From Tipula vernalis (Eukaryota > Arthropoda > Insecta > Diptera > Tipulidae), in the NCBI GenBank assembly GCA_958295665.1, contig OY282560.1, forward strand, positions 22,155,653 through 22,219,652: 64,000 nucleotides of DNA, given 5' to 3'. The stretch's first letter is position 1. Every line of letters begins with the position of its first letter. The notes beneath the pieces are model-generated. The model ran no database searches and was not told the DNA's origin. It saw nothing but the letters and a program-made list of their open reading frames with translations. Position numbers and translations under genes: made by a program. Positions 49,351 through 61,800 of the stretch are shown here, one piece after another.

Positions 49351-50879
49351 CTTCATTTCGTTTTGTTTAAATGTCGACTGAAGAAAAGTGCGCTAAAGGG
49401 AAATTACTCCTGAACACCGGCGGTCTCTACAATTCTCTCATTAAGATTTTATGTAGGGTATTTATTTCTGACTAATGGCGAATAAACCAGATCCTTTATC
49501 GTATCTCAAATACTAGTATATAGAATTTAAGATTGGATGCAAGTTGACCCGCTTCCATCTGGGGGGTGCTCTAATTGTTATTCAAGCAAATTTTTAATTT
49601 TGTGAGAAACATTTGGTAAAGTATTCACAAATTGGTATAGCTCCAATTCTAAAAATTTCATTTATGTGCTGTTCAGCATAGTGGATATCAAAATGAACCA
49701 ATTAAATGATTTTAAACAATAGAATCAGACCGTACGTTTGTTGCACTGAGTTTTGGTTGAGGTGAATCTGTCTGTATTCTATTGTGAAAGTTTATTAGGT
49801 CATTTTTCGTAAATTGTGGTTCTATAAGGCATGGGTTTGGTCAGTGCAGAAATGAAGCACGAAATGTACGCTACAATTGATAGAGATTAACCAAAAATTT
49901 AGTTTCTTTAAATAGTCAGAGTAATCCACATCATTCAAACAATACAAACAAATGAATCTCAGATATTCGCTCGCACAGACACCATTATATGATATTAAGA
50001 GGATACTTAAGGCTTTCCAAATTTGTGCGTAATATTTCATAATTTTGTTTTTAGCTTTGATGATACATTTTTTTAAAATGTTCAAATATGTGAAAAACCA
50101 TGATGCTTTTCTTTGCTAAATACCAATCTCACAGTTAAAGAAAAAGCATTCCAAAACAAGTATTTCAGAGTCACTTCGAGAAATAAAGGAGCCAACGTTT
50201 TTTACCGTCGTATAGTTTCTGTTCAAAATTGTATCAGAAAAAAAAAAAAATTTAGTGAGATGAAAATCAATAAGTATATTGATAGCGTTGGATGTTCATG
50301 TCAGCAGCTTGTTCGACTATAATTTGTGAATTATGATGGAAAAATTTATTTTTGTGACAAAATTAATAAATTCACAAATCAGACCACAAATTAGAGCAAG
50401 AAAAGTTCTCACTAATGCTGTTTGATTTCAATTATGTTGAGTTTATGTTGGGGTGTTTAATGGTATCAATAACGGTTATTTAATCATTTTCTACGACATT
50501 ATCGTACGTCTTGCTTCTTTAGTGTGGTTGTGGAGCAAATTTCGTTTTTCTGGCTGAGTTTAATTGCAATGGCCATATACCTTTAGCGGAGACCAGAAAG
50601 AACAAATGATTTTCTTTGCCAAAATCTTAAATAAATCAAAAATAAACGCCTTCATCCAAGGTTTAATTGGAAACTTCCATTCCCCGAAATATATACACTA
50701 ATTTATGCCAGCTAGAAAATTAACTATGCCAATGGCGGTTACAGCCAAAAACAGAATACGATTTACATATAAGGTAAGCGGCGATTTAAGTTTTTGAATA
50801 AATCCATGACAATAAAACCATATGAAGCTTTTCTTAAACTCCTGATTCTCATCTGCCACTGCCTCGCCTAACATCTCGC
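49351..50879. other. Intergenic, nothing recognised
   Basis: Open frames at 49822-50085 (-) and 50113-50322 (+) show no known motif. Confidence 0.35.
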
Positions 50880-52660
50880 AAATAAATTCAACTATTCGTC
50901 ACGTTAAAATTTGGTTACGTTTAGTTGCTAAAGTTCTTGGAATTAACATACTAGAAAATCAGCTGGTTTCAAAGGGATTACCTCATTGTTCTCAAAAACT
51001 GCAACTACACAACATAACATTTAGAGCCGTTGCTTTGTAAAGCAGTAATTTATTATTGGAGTTGGTTTAATATTGGATAGTATATTCTAAGGAGCTTCTT
51101 ACACTTTTTCACCGTATTGCTAATATGTAGCTTCATGGTGACTTTCGAATCTAGATAATATTCCGAGATATACTTTACATCTGATCTCCAATTTAAATTA
51201 GTCTCCAACATGTTTATGGATGTTAATCGGATCTTATCCACTGATCTTCATCTTGTGAAGTAAATGGCTTCGATGAAACACATTTCGATGAAAACCCCAC
51301 CTTGAGGAACAACGGCAAGAACATCGTAAAGAGCAGAATTGGCCCCCCGTGGTAACTGTAACCATTTTAGATATAGAAGACCATCAGAAGACAGTGTCAA
51401 AAGCGTATTTAAGGTCAAGTAGTACCATTCCAGTTGACCTGATGTATCGTATAGTGCTGTTCACGAAAACCAAATTGTTCGTCAATAAAAATACGATGAT
51501 CAACAATGTAGCTTTTTAGGCGTAGTTTAATTAAAATTTCAAATATTTTACCTAAACAAGGTAGGTAATAGACTAATGAGATGGTAACTAGATGCTAGAG
51601 ATAGTTGTTTATTCGGTTTAAGTATTGGAACAAGGTGGTTTTAAGTACATAGCTCAACCTTAAACTGGCGGGTGGTATATTCTGGTGACGTACTATATTT
51701 CGTTGATATCTACTAGAGTAATATTTAGTACAGCATTATCATGTGCTAGTGAAATGTTAGTTGGGCAATGTTATTTTGAAGTATGCACTGCAAAAAATAT
51801 TCGAGCTAATTTTTCCGCCTTTTCAGTATTCAGATACAAGCTATGACTAGCGCTTTCATCACGTTTCAATGGCGGAATAGCAAAGTTGGTTTTCTTTAAC
51901 TTGAATATTACTCTCCAGTACGGTTTGGCACCTTTTCCTAGATTTTCTAATTTAGTTTGTCATTTGCGATTAACAATTTCAAGTGTTTTGCAGTTAAATT
52001 TAGTTCATTAACTATCTTTCTAAGATAATAATTTCTAGTCCTTTGCCCTTGTCTTCGTCTTAAATTTCGAATTTTTATCATTTGACGAATTTCATTAGTT
52101 ATAATTATTTTATCAGGTGTGCATACTGGAACTAGCTTTATCTCGAGCATCCGAAACTGAATTGATGAATAAGTCAATCGATTTATTTACAGATTCTTCG
52201 GAAACTTGTTAGAGAGTTTATGTTGATAATTTAACCAGTCAGTAGCTCTATAATTAAAATTATTAAATTGTACAATCGTCGTATCAACAGAACAGAGTAC
52301 TGGGAAATGGTCTGAATTTTGTTAATGGACTGTAATGAGTTGGTTTTTCGGGCACTAGAGTGTTTTACCACCTTTATTTCTTCGAAAGTAATTCCAGTGA
52401 AATAAGCCCACTATATAAATCTCTATCAATAATAAATAATTCATCATGCCGTATAAGTCTAAGTAAATCATTTTTGTAAGCTGATAGATTCGACTTTGGA
52501 GAGTATAGCAATAAAATATTTTGATGTTAACAACAATACCCCGTGATTCAATAGAAGCCAAATTTAAACTGGGGGTCAAATTGTGATTAATATCAGATTT
52601 GATGATTATCAGCCACACCTCCACCGCTTTGTCCAATTTCAATCAAAGCATTGAACTGTT
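50880..52660 (-). pseudogene. LINE (Jockey-like) endonuclease-reverse transcriptase relic
   Basis: On the minus strand, in order: endonuclease piece IKSDINHNLTPSLNLASIES (near 52590); NSDHFPVL (near 52310), the SDH endonuclease motif; IRNLRRRQGQRTRNYY (near 52070), the linker before RT; then LPCLGKIFE and FIDEQFGF (near 51560-51470), RT motifs; and LDSKVTMKLHISNTVKK (51150), the late LGxxLDxxLxxxxHI motif. Multiple frameshifts and stops. 5'-truncated, as is common for LINEs. Confidence 0.82.
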
Positions 52661-52796
52661 CCTCCCGTGTGGAACAATTTTTTAATATACCACACAACTG
52701 CGATGGAAAAGTGCCTAAAGGGTATTTATGCCCGGTTTCACCAAAAAGAGGCAATCTTTAGTTAAATAATATTTCATCCAAATATTGAGCCAAACT

Positions 52797-53000
52797 ATAA
52801 AAATACAATTCCTACTTAACACAGATTGTGTCAAGTACAAACGTACTGATTTAGCGAATTATATTCACTAAATCAAAAAACTGAAGGAAAGCCCTCATTT
52901 CTGTGGATTTTATGCTACACAAATAATTAAGAGAAAGAGAAGTTTGTCTGTGTATTAAATCAATAAGATTCTTTCGGCTTTTTATAGACAAAATATATTA
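52797..53000. repeat. Dispersed hairpin repeat, copy 2 (partial)
   Basis: Shares AATTCCTACTTAACACAGAT and ACGTACTGATTTAGCGAATTATATT with 36448 and 54698, followed by a CTTTCGGCTTTTTATAGAC phrase like 36590-36620. Confidence 0.75.
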
Positions 53001-54540
53001 ATATATTAACAGTAATGACATTTACAACAGGAATAAAATTGGCATAAATTCCAAAGTACTAAAATGTTGAGCAACAGAGGGCTAAATTGGCCTTTAAAGT
53101 ACTTTTTAATTTTTTGATGTGTTAACATATCGTCGGCTCAAAATTATCCTTGTCCTTATATGCATTTTGCCTATATTAGAGAAAACGGCATGTGAAGGTT
53201 AGCTTCATTACTAAATTTTTGTTTCTAAATAGATTTCTCAGAAGAAAGCTTAATTACGAAGTACAATGCTTGAAACTCAAAAAGAATTTTAACTATTTGA
53301 GTTTCATTGAGTTTTGGACCAACTTTTGTCTATGTCGTTACGATTTTGTCTATATCCTCGATTTTTGTAAATACTAATTTTTAGTATGCATAATAATATA
53401 AAACAACCAAACTATTTTTGTGCCAGTGAGAGGTCGAATTACCGATAATATCCATACCGTTGACAAGAATTGGGAATCTGTCAAACCTCCTTGTGGCGAA
53501 TTTTGCGTAAAGGGTCTTGGGTAACACCCTTACAAGATCAAATAACCTCAAGAGCTGAAGCCTCTTGATCATTTAAAGCGCCGAAACTTTTCAGCTACAT
53601 AAACACAAAGTGACCGTGTGGTATGGATTTTATGCAGAAGGTGAAAAATTGGCTCCAAACAATCGGTCGCTGCAAACGTGCTTGCGATGGTCATATAAAC
53701 GAGATTGAATTCCATAGTTAAATGTAACATGTGTACTGCACCTGGAACACATTTTAGCCGAATATCTCAATTTATTCTGTGTTTGTTTCCCTATGGAAAA
53801 ACCCGATATAAATTTGTTTTTTAAGTTAGGGACAGAACGCAATCTTAGAGTTAGAAAACAATCTGAAGGATATAGACAAAATAAAACAATGCGGCAGTAA
53901 AAATGTATGGAAATAGACAAATTTTAAAAAATATCTCAGAAACGATTAGAGCTAGCCGAATTTTGATGGAAAATTTGGATTCATTTGGTCGTTTTAAGCT
54001 AGGATTACCCCAAAATTGAACATATAGAAAATAATAATTTTAAGACGAAGATATGTCACTAGCTGACGACTTTTCACTTTTATCTCACTAAAAGTAACAA
54101 AAAGGTTTTTAAACATTTTTCTCTTTCGAAGCATTAGAGACAGATATGAGTTAGAGGCTATCCACATCAATCATGAATTGCGGATGAATTTAGAATTCGC
54201 ATTTGGTATTGTGATTAAGATTTAAATAAAGGATGAAATTTACTAAATAAAGGAAAAATTATTTATTTATCCATTTTAGTTATTTATAAGTAATATAATA
54301 GATACAACTTTATTCCCCTCTCACTGAATGGCCACAAGTTACAATTACAAGAACAAGACCACTATCCTTGCTCAGCAAAATCACAATTGTTTGCCGTCGG
54401 TATTCGGTCGTCCTGGCGGATAGAATATTTTTTCAAAAGGACTGAAATGTTGATCAAAAGTATCAAAGTACTTTTTATTTTCTAAAGGACCGAAAAAGTA
54501 CTAAAGTACCAAAGGATAAACTTTTTCATCCCTGATTCAC
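53001..54540. other. Intergenic, nothing recognised
   Basis: No gene or repeat identified. Confidence 0.35.
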
Positions 54541-54589
54541 AACATTTTTCGATTGGTTAATCAGAAAAAAAAGTAAATATGTATAACCC

Positions 54590-54840
54590 TGAACAAAAAA
54601 TGAGAACTTTCCCTGAGCTCATTGTGTTGGTAGTTTGGTTTCGTACTGAAAACGTTGATCTGCTCATCAGGTAGCTAAGGCCAAACTACAAAAATAGAAT
54701 TCCTACTTAACACAGATATTGTCAAGTACGAACGTACTGATTTAGCGAATTATATTTACTAAATCAAAAAACTCGAGAAAAACCCCTCATTTCTGTGGGT
54801 TTTATGCCCACACAAAAATTTAAGCAAGCCATCAACCAAA
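54590..54840. repeat. Dispersed hairpin repeat, copy 3
   Basis: TGAGCTCATTGTGTTGGTAG is the inverse of 36690-36710, and TTCCTACTTAACACAGATAT with the following 100 bp matches copies 1 and 2 directly. Inner parts are rearranged relative to copy 1. Confidence 0.75.
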
Positions 54841-56489
54841 GGCTATCATACTAACAGAGCACGTAAATTACGGGCACCGATAAACTAGTTTAAGAATTGT
54901 TACTAAAAAGTTAAAATTGAAAAATTGAACAATTGTGGTTTTGCCGACGGTTTTCTAAGGCTGTCCTAATCCTTCATGGAAAATTAAAAGAAAAACAAAA
55001 ATATAAGAAATGCTTTGCGCTACCTATAAATTTACCTCTATCTACAAATTCTAAAACTTTCGAATGTCAATAATTTAAAGAATACAAAACAAAACGAAAA
55101 AAAATTCAAACATTCTGCTTTTCATTAAAAATTTACAATTTTCAAATTTGATTTATATCACACAAAAAATCAAACTAGGCACACGGTTTTCATTCCCCAA
55201 TAAAAGGCTATATAAACCAAACTACATTTATTTTTATTAAACACTTCCAATATCATTTGTTGATAAAACATTTTGAAAATTTGAGACCTCAAAATACAGG
55301 AAATCTATCGATCAAACTGCATCGTTTCATTTCACCTTAGATTTAAAATAAAATCCTTGAAACACATTAAATCACTAAAAGTAAAGATGCAGATGAGTGA
55401 CATACCTAATATACGTACTTAAGACATCCCGTTGCGATTAGAAATTTTGTTTTCAAAATATAAAGTCAATTAGAATAAATTTAGGTACATATACCCAAAC
55501 AAAAAGAAAACCTCTTAAACACGAATATATAGATAGGTACATTGATTTAGACAATTGTTAGAAAGGTGTACCGCCGCAACAAATCTGTAAGACAATAATA
55601 ACAAAAATTGTACAAAGAAACATGTAGTGAAACAAATTAAATTGTTTTTTTTTCTTTTTAACAAGTAAACCGATGTCAAAACACCTACGGCACACAAAGT
55701 ACGTTTTTAAAACCCACCTATGTATGTATACCTAACCAAAAAAAAAATTATTTACCGACGCATATCATATTCTATGTGTATTACACCAAAATTTGTTATT
55801 AATTCGTATATTTAGTAATGATCCAACGCGAAAAGAATCCACCCGCACTCCCCCACCTTATATGTAAACATTTAGGTAAATTCAATGTGAAAATTCTATT
55901 TACAAAAATAAATAAAATTTCACTATTTTTTTTTATTTTTTATTAATTTTGTCATATTTTTCCTTATTTATTTTAATAAACCAAAGTAAAATTTTATTGA
56001 CAACAACAACATTTTTCAATTTGTATTGTATATAAAGCAAATTAACATCTCATTTCTTTTTTTGCTACGATAGAGAACGCATTATACCACTCAATCGTGT
56101 TTTCTTTTCTTTTCTCCCTATAAGTTTTTGTCTTTTTCTAGCTCGTGTCAATAAAACGAGTCATTGCATTCGGTTACGATATATATTAAGCTCCTCCCAT
56201 TCGGTAAATTTAAAACCAAATTTTAATTTTAGTTGTGAATGTATGTGTTTGTTGGCGTTCATGTAAAGGGGGCATTACCAATTTCGTTATTGAATTTACA
56301 TTGCGCGCACCAATACCAAATCACTACCAAAAAAAAAATTCAACTTTATTGTTAATAGAGATACAACATAAAGGAGAATAGAGAAAAGAAGAAAATAAGA
56401 CAAGACTTTTTTTTTCATTTTGAGTCAATTATTGTAGTTTTTTTTATTTACTTTAGTTTTTTTTTTTTTTTTTTGAGTTCTCACTTAAG
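54841..56489. promoter_or_regulatory. en proximal upstream region, AT-rich
   Basis: No gene or recognisable mobile element in the last 1.6 kb before en. Homopolymer-rich, with a few less AT-rich blocks (56080-56300) of the kind expected for proximal control DNA. Function is inferred from position next to the promoter. Confidence 0.4.
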
Positions 56490-56768
56490 TTTAGCTGTCA
56501 GTCAAGTCAGTCAGATTACAGGTGACATTTGACTGTGTCACATCTCATATCTTTCGTCATCGATATATTGAAGTTAAAATAAAATTTTTAAATTGAATTT
56601 TTTTTTTTTCAAGTTGTGTGTTTTGTGATTTTTGACGTGAATACATTATATGTTTATGTAAAGTGGAAATTTGAAAATTAGTGATTGTGAATATAGATAA
56701 TTTTATTTATATACAATTGAAAAGTGGAAAATAAAAGTTTAGTGTTAAAAAAAAAAATATTTTCTAAA
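56490..56768 (+). promoter_or_regulatory. en: Putative en promoter and 5' leader
   Basis: Two overlapping-scale matches to the insect initiator TCAGTC lie at 56498-56503 and 56507-56512, within TCAGTCAAGTCAGTCAGATT. No TATA box is apparent; the DNA just upstream is poly-T, consistent with a TATA-less promoter. The inferred leader is about 260 bases and contains a three-codon upstream ORF at 56650-56661 (Met-Phe-Met-stop). The start site is inferred from motif and position only; I see no clear downstream promoter element at the expected spacing. Confidence 0.4.
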
Positions 56769-57372
56769 ATGTCAGTCGACGACCGATTAAGTCCGCAAAG
56801 TTCAAGCAGTCAATCACCGCCACCAATCGCATTCAATCTAATGATGCAAGCCCATCATCATCTTCATCACCAACAGCAGCAACAGCAACAACAACAACAA
56901 CATCAGACGATAAAAAATTTATTTTTTCAACAACAAAATATTTCTCCTATTCAAAAAGAGATGTCACTACATATGCTGAATCAAGCAAAAGATTTATTAA
57001 ATTTATCAAATTCATCGTTACCATCATCCCCATCATCGTCCTCACGGTTATCACTCTCGCCATCACCATCACTAAAAAGTGATAATCCGTTAAAAAATTT
57101 ACAACGTGATCGTATCATATCCGATGACGACGATGCCGACGATGATGATGATGAAGATCAAGAAATTGAAGTCGACGACGACAATGATAGTCGCCCGGGT
57201 TATGAACACCATGATTATCGTAAATCAATTATAGCGAATACAATAAATTTTTCGATCTCGAATATATTAAGTGATAGTTTTGGTAGGCGAGAATTGTGTG
57301 TCGCACGATCGAATACAAAAAATTTACTCTTTCGACCGTACGACTTAAACGGTATAAACAATCAAAGTGATA

Positions 57373-57408
<36 letters not shown>

Positions 57409-58229
57409 TTAAGAGTAGTGCGAATAGTAATAGAACAACGAAATTACCGTCATCCCTGGGTGGTCTGTGCAAAACGATTTCACAAATTGGTCAACATGTA
57501 CAACAACAGACGATCACGACAAGCGCAAATTTTTCACTATCGAATTCGAGTATGCTGCCACTTAGTCGAACAATTAGTGATTCGGGTGTTGAATCGTCGG
57601 ATGATACGCGGTCAGAAAGTGGATGTAGTTCGCGGGATGAAAAGGGACAGGAATTGTGGCCGGCCTGGGTTTATTGTACGCGTTACAGTGATCGTCCGAG
57701 TTCAGGTTGGTAATTTTTTTGTTGTGTTTGTGTTAAACTAAAATCAAGACGCGAAAATAAACTGTTTACCTAAAAATGTTTTGTTTCCCGTGTATTATTA
57801 GGTCCAAGATACCGCCGACCAAAACAACCAAAAGAAAAAGGTACCACCACAAGTAATGATGATAAGCGGCCAAGAACCGCGTTCTCCAGTGAACAATTAG
57901 CCCGGCTAAAGGTATAATTTAACAAAAATTTATATTTTTATACCAACAAAATTTGTAAACGATTTTTTTTTTGCTAATTACAGCAAGAATTTATCGAGAA
58001 TCGTTACTTAACGGAACGCCGCCGGCAACAATTGAGCAATGATTTAGGGCTAAATGAGGCTCAAATAAAAATTTGGTTTCAAAATAAGCGTGCAAAAATT
58101 AAAAAATCATCGGGACAAAAAAATCCACTCGCCATGCAATTAATGGCGCAAGGACTATACAATCATACCACGGTACCGCTAACAAAGGAAGAAGAAGAAT
58201 TGGAAATGCGTATGAATGGGCAATTATAA
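56769..58229 (+). CDS. en: Engrailed homeodomain transcription factor (three exons)
   Basis: Exons 56769-57705, 57802-57911 and 57984-58229 give 430 residues; both introns are GT-AG (96 and 72 bp). The family consists of nuclear transcription factors, mainly repressors, that set segment and posterior compartment identity. Visible in order: Ser/Pro-rich start, His/Gln run (29-46), Ser/Pro-rich block (81-101), acidic run (119-139), EH1 Groucho-binding motif [12 protein letters not shown] (161-172), ten-Asn run (204-213), EH2 Exd/Pbx-binding motif [17 protein letters not shown] (297-313), homeodomain (333-392) with WFQNKRAK (Gln50, Asn51), and the engrailed tail to 430. The second intron splits the homeobox between residues 17 and 18, the class position. 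I chose ATG 56769 because AAAATG is a good insect start context; the open frame continues 15 codons upstream only from a GTG, after an in-frame TGA. The linker [11 protein letters not shown] lacks the Arg-Ser insertion typical of invected, so this is en rather than inv. The protein is shorter than the roughly 550-residue Drosophila one. Confidence 0.95.
57706..57801 (+). other. en: en intron 1
   Basis: Begins GTTGGT after ...TTCAG and ends TATTAG before GTCCAAG. The split codon restores Gly of the SSG|PRYRR junction, so the reading frame supports these exact borders. A competing donor GTAATT at 57710 would shift the homeodomain out of frame. No Arg-Ser microexon bounded by splice signals is apparent inside. 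Confidence 0.88.
57912..57983 (+). other. en: en intron 2 (within the homeobox)
   Basis: GTATAA donor after ...CTAAAG and TACAG acceptor preceded by a T-rich tract. It is phase 0, between Lys349 and Gln350 of the protein, i.e. homeodomain residues 17 and 18. Known engrailed-class genes carry an intron at this site. Confidence 0.9.
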
Positions 58230-58345
58230 TTGTTTAGTGCAGTGCGTGCGCGGATTTAAATTAATTTGACTGATTTGTAAATATTTGATTAAGTTTAATT
58301 TATAATTAGGAATATTTTTTAAGAAATTTTATTAAATAAACAATA
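58230..58345 (+). terminator. en: en 3' UTR with poly(A) signals
   Basis: After the TAA at 58227-58229 the sequence becomes AT-rich. AATAAA lies at 58335-58340 and another at 58426-58431, so cleavage shortly after either would give a short 3' UTR of about 130 or 220 bases. Which is used cannot be told from sequence. Confidence 0.45.
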
Positions 58346-59640
58346 ATTTAATTTAATGTTCGCTTCAAAATAATTAGACACAAGAACAAAAATTTTTTAG
58401 TTTGTACAGTAGTGTTTATGTAAATAATAAAATATGAATGTGATAAATTTAATTAAAGATGAAGAAAAATGAAAGATATACAGAAGACAAAAAAAAAAAA
58501 TTAAATTAAAACAAATTTGTTTTATTTTTCTTGTACGTGCCTTACCTGAGATTTATGTGCGAGACTTCTTGTGGTGAGGTAGGTAGGTATATAAATAAGA
58601 ATTTATTAAAATAATAATTTTGGGTAAGAATTTGTTTACGAATATTAGCTTAACAACCAACGTTGGTGTGGTTTATACTTTGATTAGCACGGTAAGTGCT
58701 ATTGGTGTAACATGCACGATTTTTCGTCATATTTTTCTTCTCTAAATCAAATAAGAATGGCCTATTGAACGGATGTGACCACAAAATAGAACAAAATTTT
58801 AACAAATGTTAACTTTGATTGAATGAAGAACAACATTTCACTCAAGTAATACGTACCTATACAGCTTTTAATCAAACCTTGTTCAAAATTGTTGAATAAA
58901 GTTTGATGAATGAATCGCCCGAGCCGATTAAAATTCGAATCAAATCAAATCTTGATTTCAAAATCGATGTATCGCAATTAAATTCCTTATTGGTTCGCTT
59001 GATTGCCTTCAAAGACGAGAGTCTGATGGGAGCATAACTGAGACTCGATGCAATGAATTTCGCTTGTTTCGAACAAATAAGTAACGTTAATTGTAGAAAA
59101 TCACGAAGAGCAATAACTGCAAGATAAGGAGAATTGATAATTCCTGGACCTTAAAGATTTAAAAAATTTACAATTTAAAAATTAGAATCGATGAGAGTTT
59201 AGAATTTTAAAAATAGAAAAAATTTCATAAATTTAACATATCCACAAAGCCCGTTGTTTCATTAGAAACGGTATCGATAATAGCCATAGCCGCTAACCGC
59301 TAAGGTAGAGCAAAATGTAGCATAAATAAGAAGAAGCACTCAGAGAGAACTAAATAAAACGTAATTCCAAAGGCAAAACCGAAACGAACAGTATGCATTT
59401 AGCGATTCAAAGGTGCATTTAGGAATTTTTTTTGCTAGCTGAGTTCTGTCGCTTCGGCTACAGCGGCGTAACTAGGTACCCGCAGCACATGCGATCGTGG
59501 AGGTGTTTGTTAGTATTTATTTATTTATATATACATATACGTTTTGCATTCCAAATTTACCCCTTTTGCACTTCAAGCTGAACATTTTTCAAAACAAATG
59601 CAACCTTTTGTAAATCAATTTTTGCTTAAGGTTGAATTTG
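58346..59640. other. Downstream intergenic, nothing recognised
   Basis: No gene. A TAGGTAGGTAGGTAT run at about 58579. Confidence 0.35.
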
Positions 59641-59930
59641 AATTGAAAAAGGATGACCCTGATTTATAAAAGGCACCTAATACTAATTTTCTTTGCTTCC
59701 AAGCAGTTTGCGAAGAATCATTGTGATGTTCATAAAAATCAAGAAGAAGTTGTGGAAACTGCAACTATTTCTCTGATTAGAAGCTCCTTTGTGTTTAGAA
59801 AAGGAATCAATGGATATTTAAGCCAAACCAGTCAGCCTTTATAATGAATTAGAGTTCGTTAGACTTATAGTTTGTCATTTATCGGATCATTTTGATCACC
59901 GGTAAACGGTAAGTAAAAATTGAATTTACC
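59640..59930 (+). pseudogene. Decayed element fragment matching the window's left end
   Basis: Carries DVHKNQEEVVETA (about 59725-59763) and, further on, GGTAAACGGTAAGTAAAAAT (59900). Both also occur, inverted and closer together, at 1-120. The conserved peptide in two copies suggests a former coding sequence of unknown family. Confidence 0.45.
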
Positions 59931-59999
59931 GATAAACCAGATGGTGTTTTTTTTGGTTGTTCTCGGTGAGATTCTCGGTGAGAATCTTAGAACCTAACT

Positions 60000-61800
60000 A
60001 TAGTTGCGGGTTATCTAATTCGAATTTTGCATATCGTTTTGTTGAGCTAAGCCTTAACTTGTTCAGTAGTATTTTGCATAGTAGTATTGGTAACATTAAG
60101 CTCCTTGAGATATTGTGCGATAATTTCACGAATTTTTGTGGGTTTTCTAACAGGTCTTCCGAAATTATTCATTAATATCTAGATTTTTCGGTATAATTCA
60201 AATTGTTCGAGATTCATATAACACAGAGGTTATTCGAAATTTTCTGTGTTAATCGAAATAATTTGGCGGTTTTTCTACATTTCTTAAGTTTTTCGACAAT
60301 TTTTGGATTATTCAAGATTTTAAAATTTTATCGTATTTTGTATCGTAATGTTATGGGCTTGAGTTGGGGGAACTTACAGATATTTAGTAGATTTCTCGAG
60401 ATTATGCTAAAATTTCGATATTTCTTCGATTTCCTAAAATTTTCGAAATTATTCAAGAATGTTCAGCTTCGGCGAGTAGGATTCTTTCGGTTTTAGTGTT
60501 GTTGTTAATTACTATTAAAAATGTCCGGTAAATATGTAGCTTACCGGTAAATGGTAAAGGTTTTTACCGGTAAAGAAACTATTTTTCACTGCATCAGTTG
60601 AGATTTTTTCTCAGACACGAACAGTCTACAAGCTCTTTAGGCGTTTGAAAATTTGGTTTTTGGAACTTGAATATTTTTTAACATCTTCAAAATTCGCATT
60701 TATAGCTATAAATAGCGCAGTTTGTTAAATCCTACTCTCGAAATATGAAAATTTTAATTAAGGGGTATAGGTTTCTGGGCCAACTTTCGCCATTCCACAA
60801 CAATGACAAAAATCTGAAACAATATAGTTGGATCGATATTCATCTGGCAAAATCAGAAGTGGCATTTGAATGTAAATAAATTCAACGATTTATCTACATT
60901 ACACCTAAATTTTTATACGTATGAAATGCGAATTATTGAACAGACCCTATGTGAAGATAAAGAGAAATTGACATGTCTTACTTAATCACGAACGTTTTGC
61001 AATTTCCAGACTGAGTTAAAAATTTAGTTATATAGTTCGAGCTACCGATTCATCGGGTTTATCGAAATTTTATATGATTTATCTATACACTCTCTGTACA
61101 TTATCCGAATTTAGTTTGAATTCCAATAGGTGAGGGTAGCGTTAAGTTGCTTGGTGTCCACGAAAGAAGTTTCTTCTTTGCTTTTAGATTGATCGGCATT
61201 CTGATTTTTCACGATTCTAAGTTTATTCGAGATTTTCGGGAATTTCAGCAAGAGATTTTCGTTATTATTTGGAATTTAATCCTAATTTTGTAGACTTCGA
61301 TATTATGTGAGATTTGACATCGAGCTTATTCGAAATTATCATTATTGTTATATTTTCCAGATTATTCGAGGTTTTGCACAGGCTCCAAGGTATTTTTCAA
61401 TTTACTCGAGATTCACTTCTTGATTTTTCAGGGTTATTCCAGGATTTTAGTTATATTAGGAATATTAGAATTTTATATATAGTATACGACGATTAAATAC
61501 GAGATCTTTGAGATTACTCGTGTTACTTGATAAATACCTCGAAATTTTCAAAAGGTTTATCTGTATCTTGTTACAGAATTAGTGATTTACCGAGAATTTA
61601 GTTTTAATCTATTAAAGATTTGCACGAGATTTTTAAGATTTATTTATGGAGATGACATTTTTCTAAAATATTTGTAATTTTCTTATATCCTCCAAATAAT
61701 TTTGGATTAATCTGTAAAAAATGTAAATCAATGTATTGGGAACGGTGCCATTATATGAGTGTCTTTTTTTGTGGAAATAACAATTTTTCGTAACATTATT
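60000..61800. repeat. TTCGAG-rich dispersed repeat
   Basis: Dense in TTCGAGATT/ATTATTCGAG/TTTTCGA phrases and similar in texture and phrases to 6300-7400 (for example AAGTTGCT(T)GGTG). It is preceded by ACCGGTAA motifs at 59890 and 60520-60590. Likely old copies of one element; no coding motif recognised. Confidence 0.4.

Noticed and set aside
56724..56768. Upstream extension of the en frame by 15 codons
   Set aside because: It would need a GTG start; ATG 56769 is in good context and begins an engrailed-like N-terminus.
57710..57715. Alternative en donor GTAATT
   Set aside because: It shifts the frame so that [10 protein letters not shown] and the homeodomain are lost.
57367..57741. A 124-codon frame overlapping en exon 1
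   Set aside because: Out-of-frame shadow created by the AAT repeat; the en frame has motifs and proper splice sites.
56769..58229. Identification as invected
   Set aside because: The linker lacks the Arg-Ser insertion after SSG and the tail is the en type; gene tree not run, so a small doubt remains.
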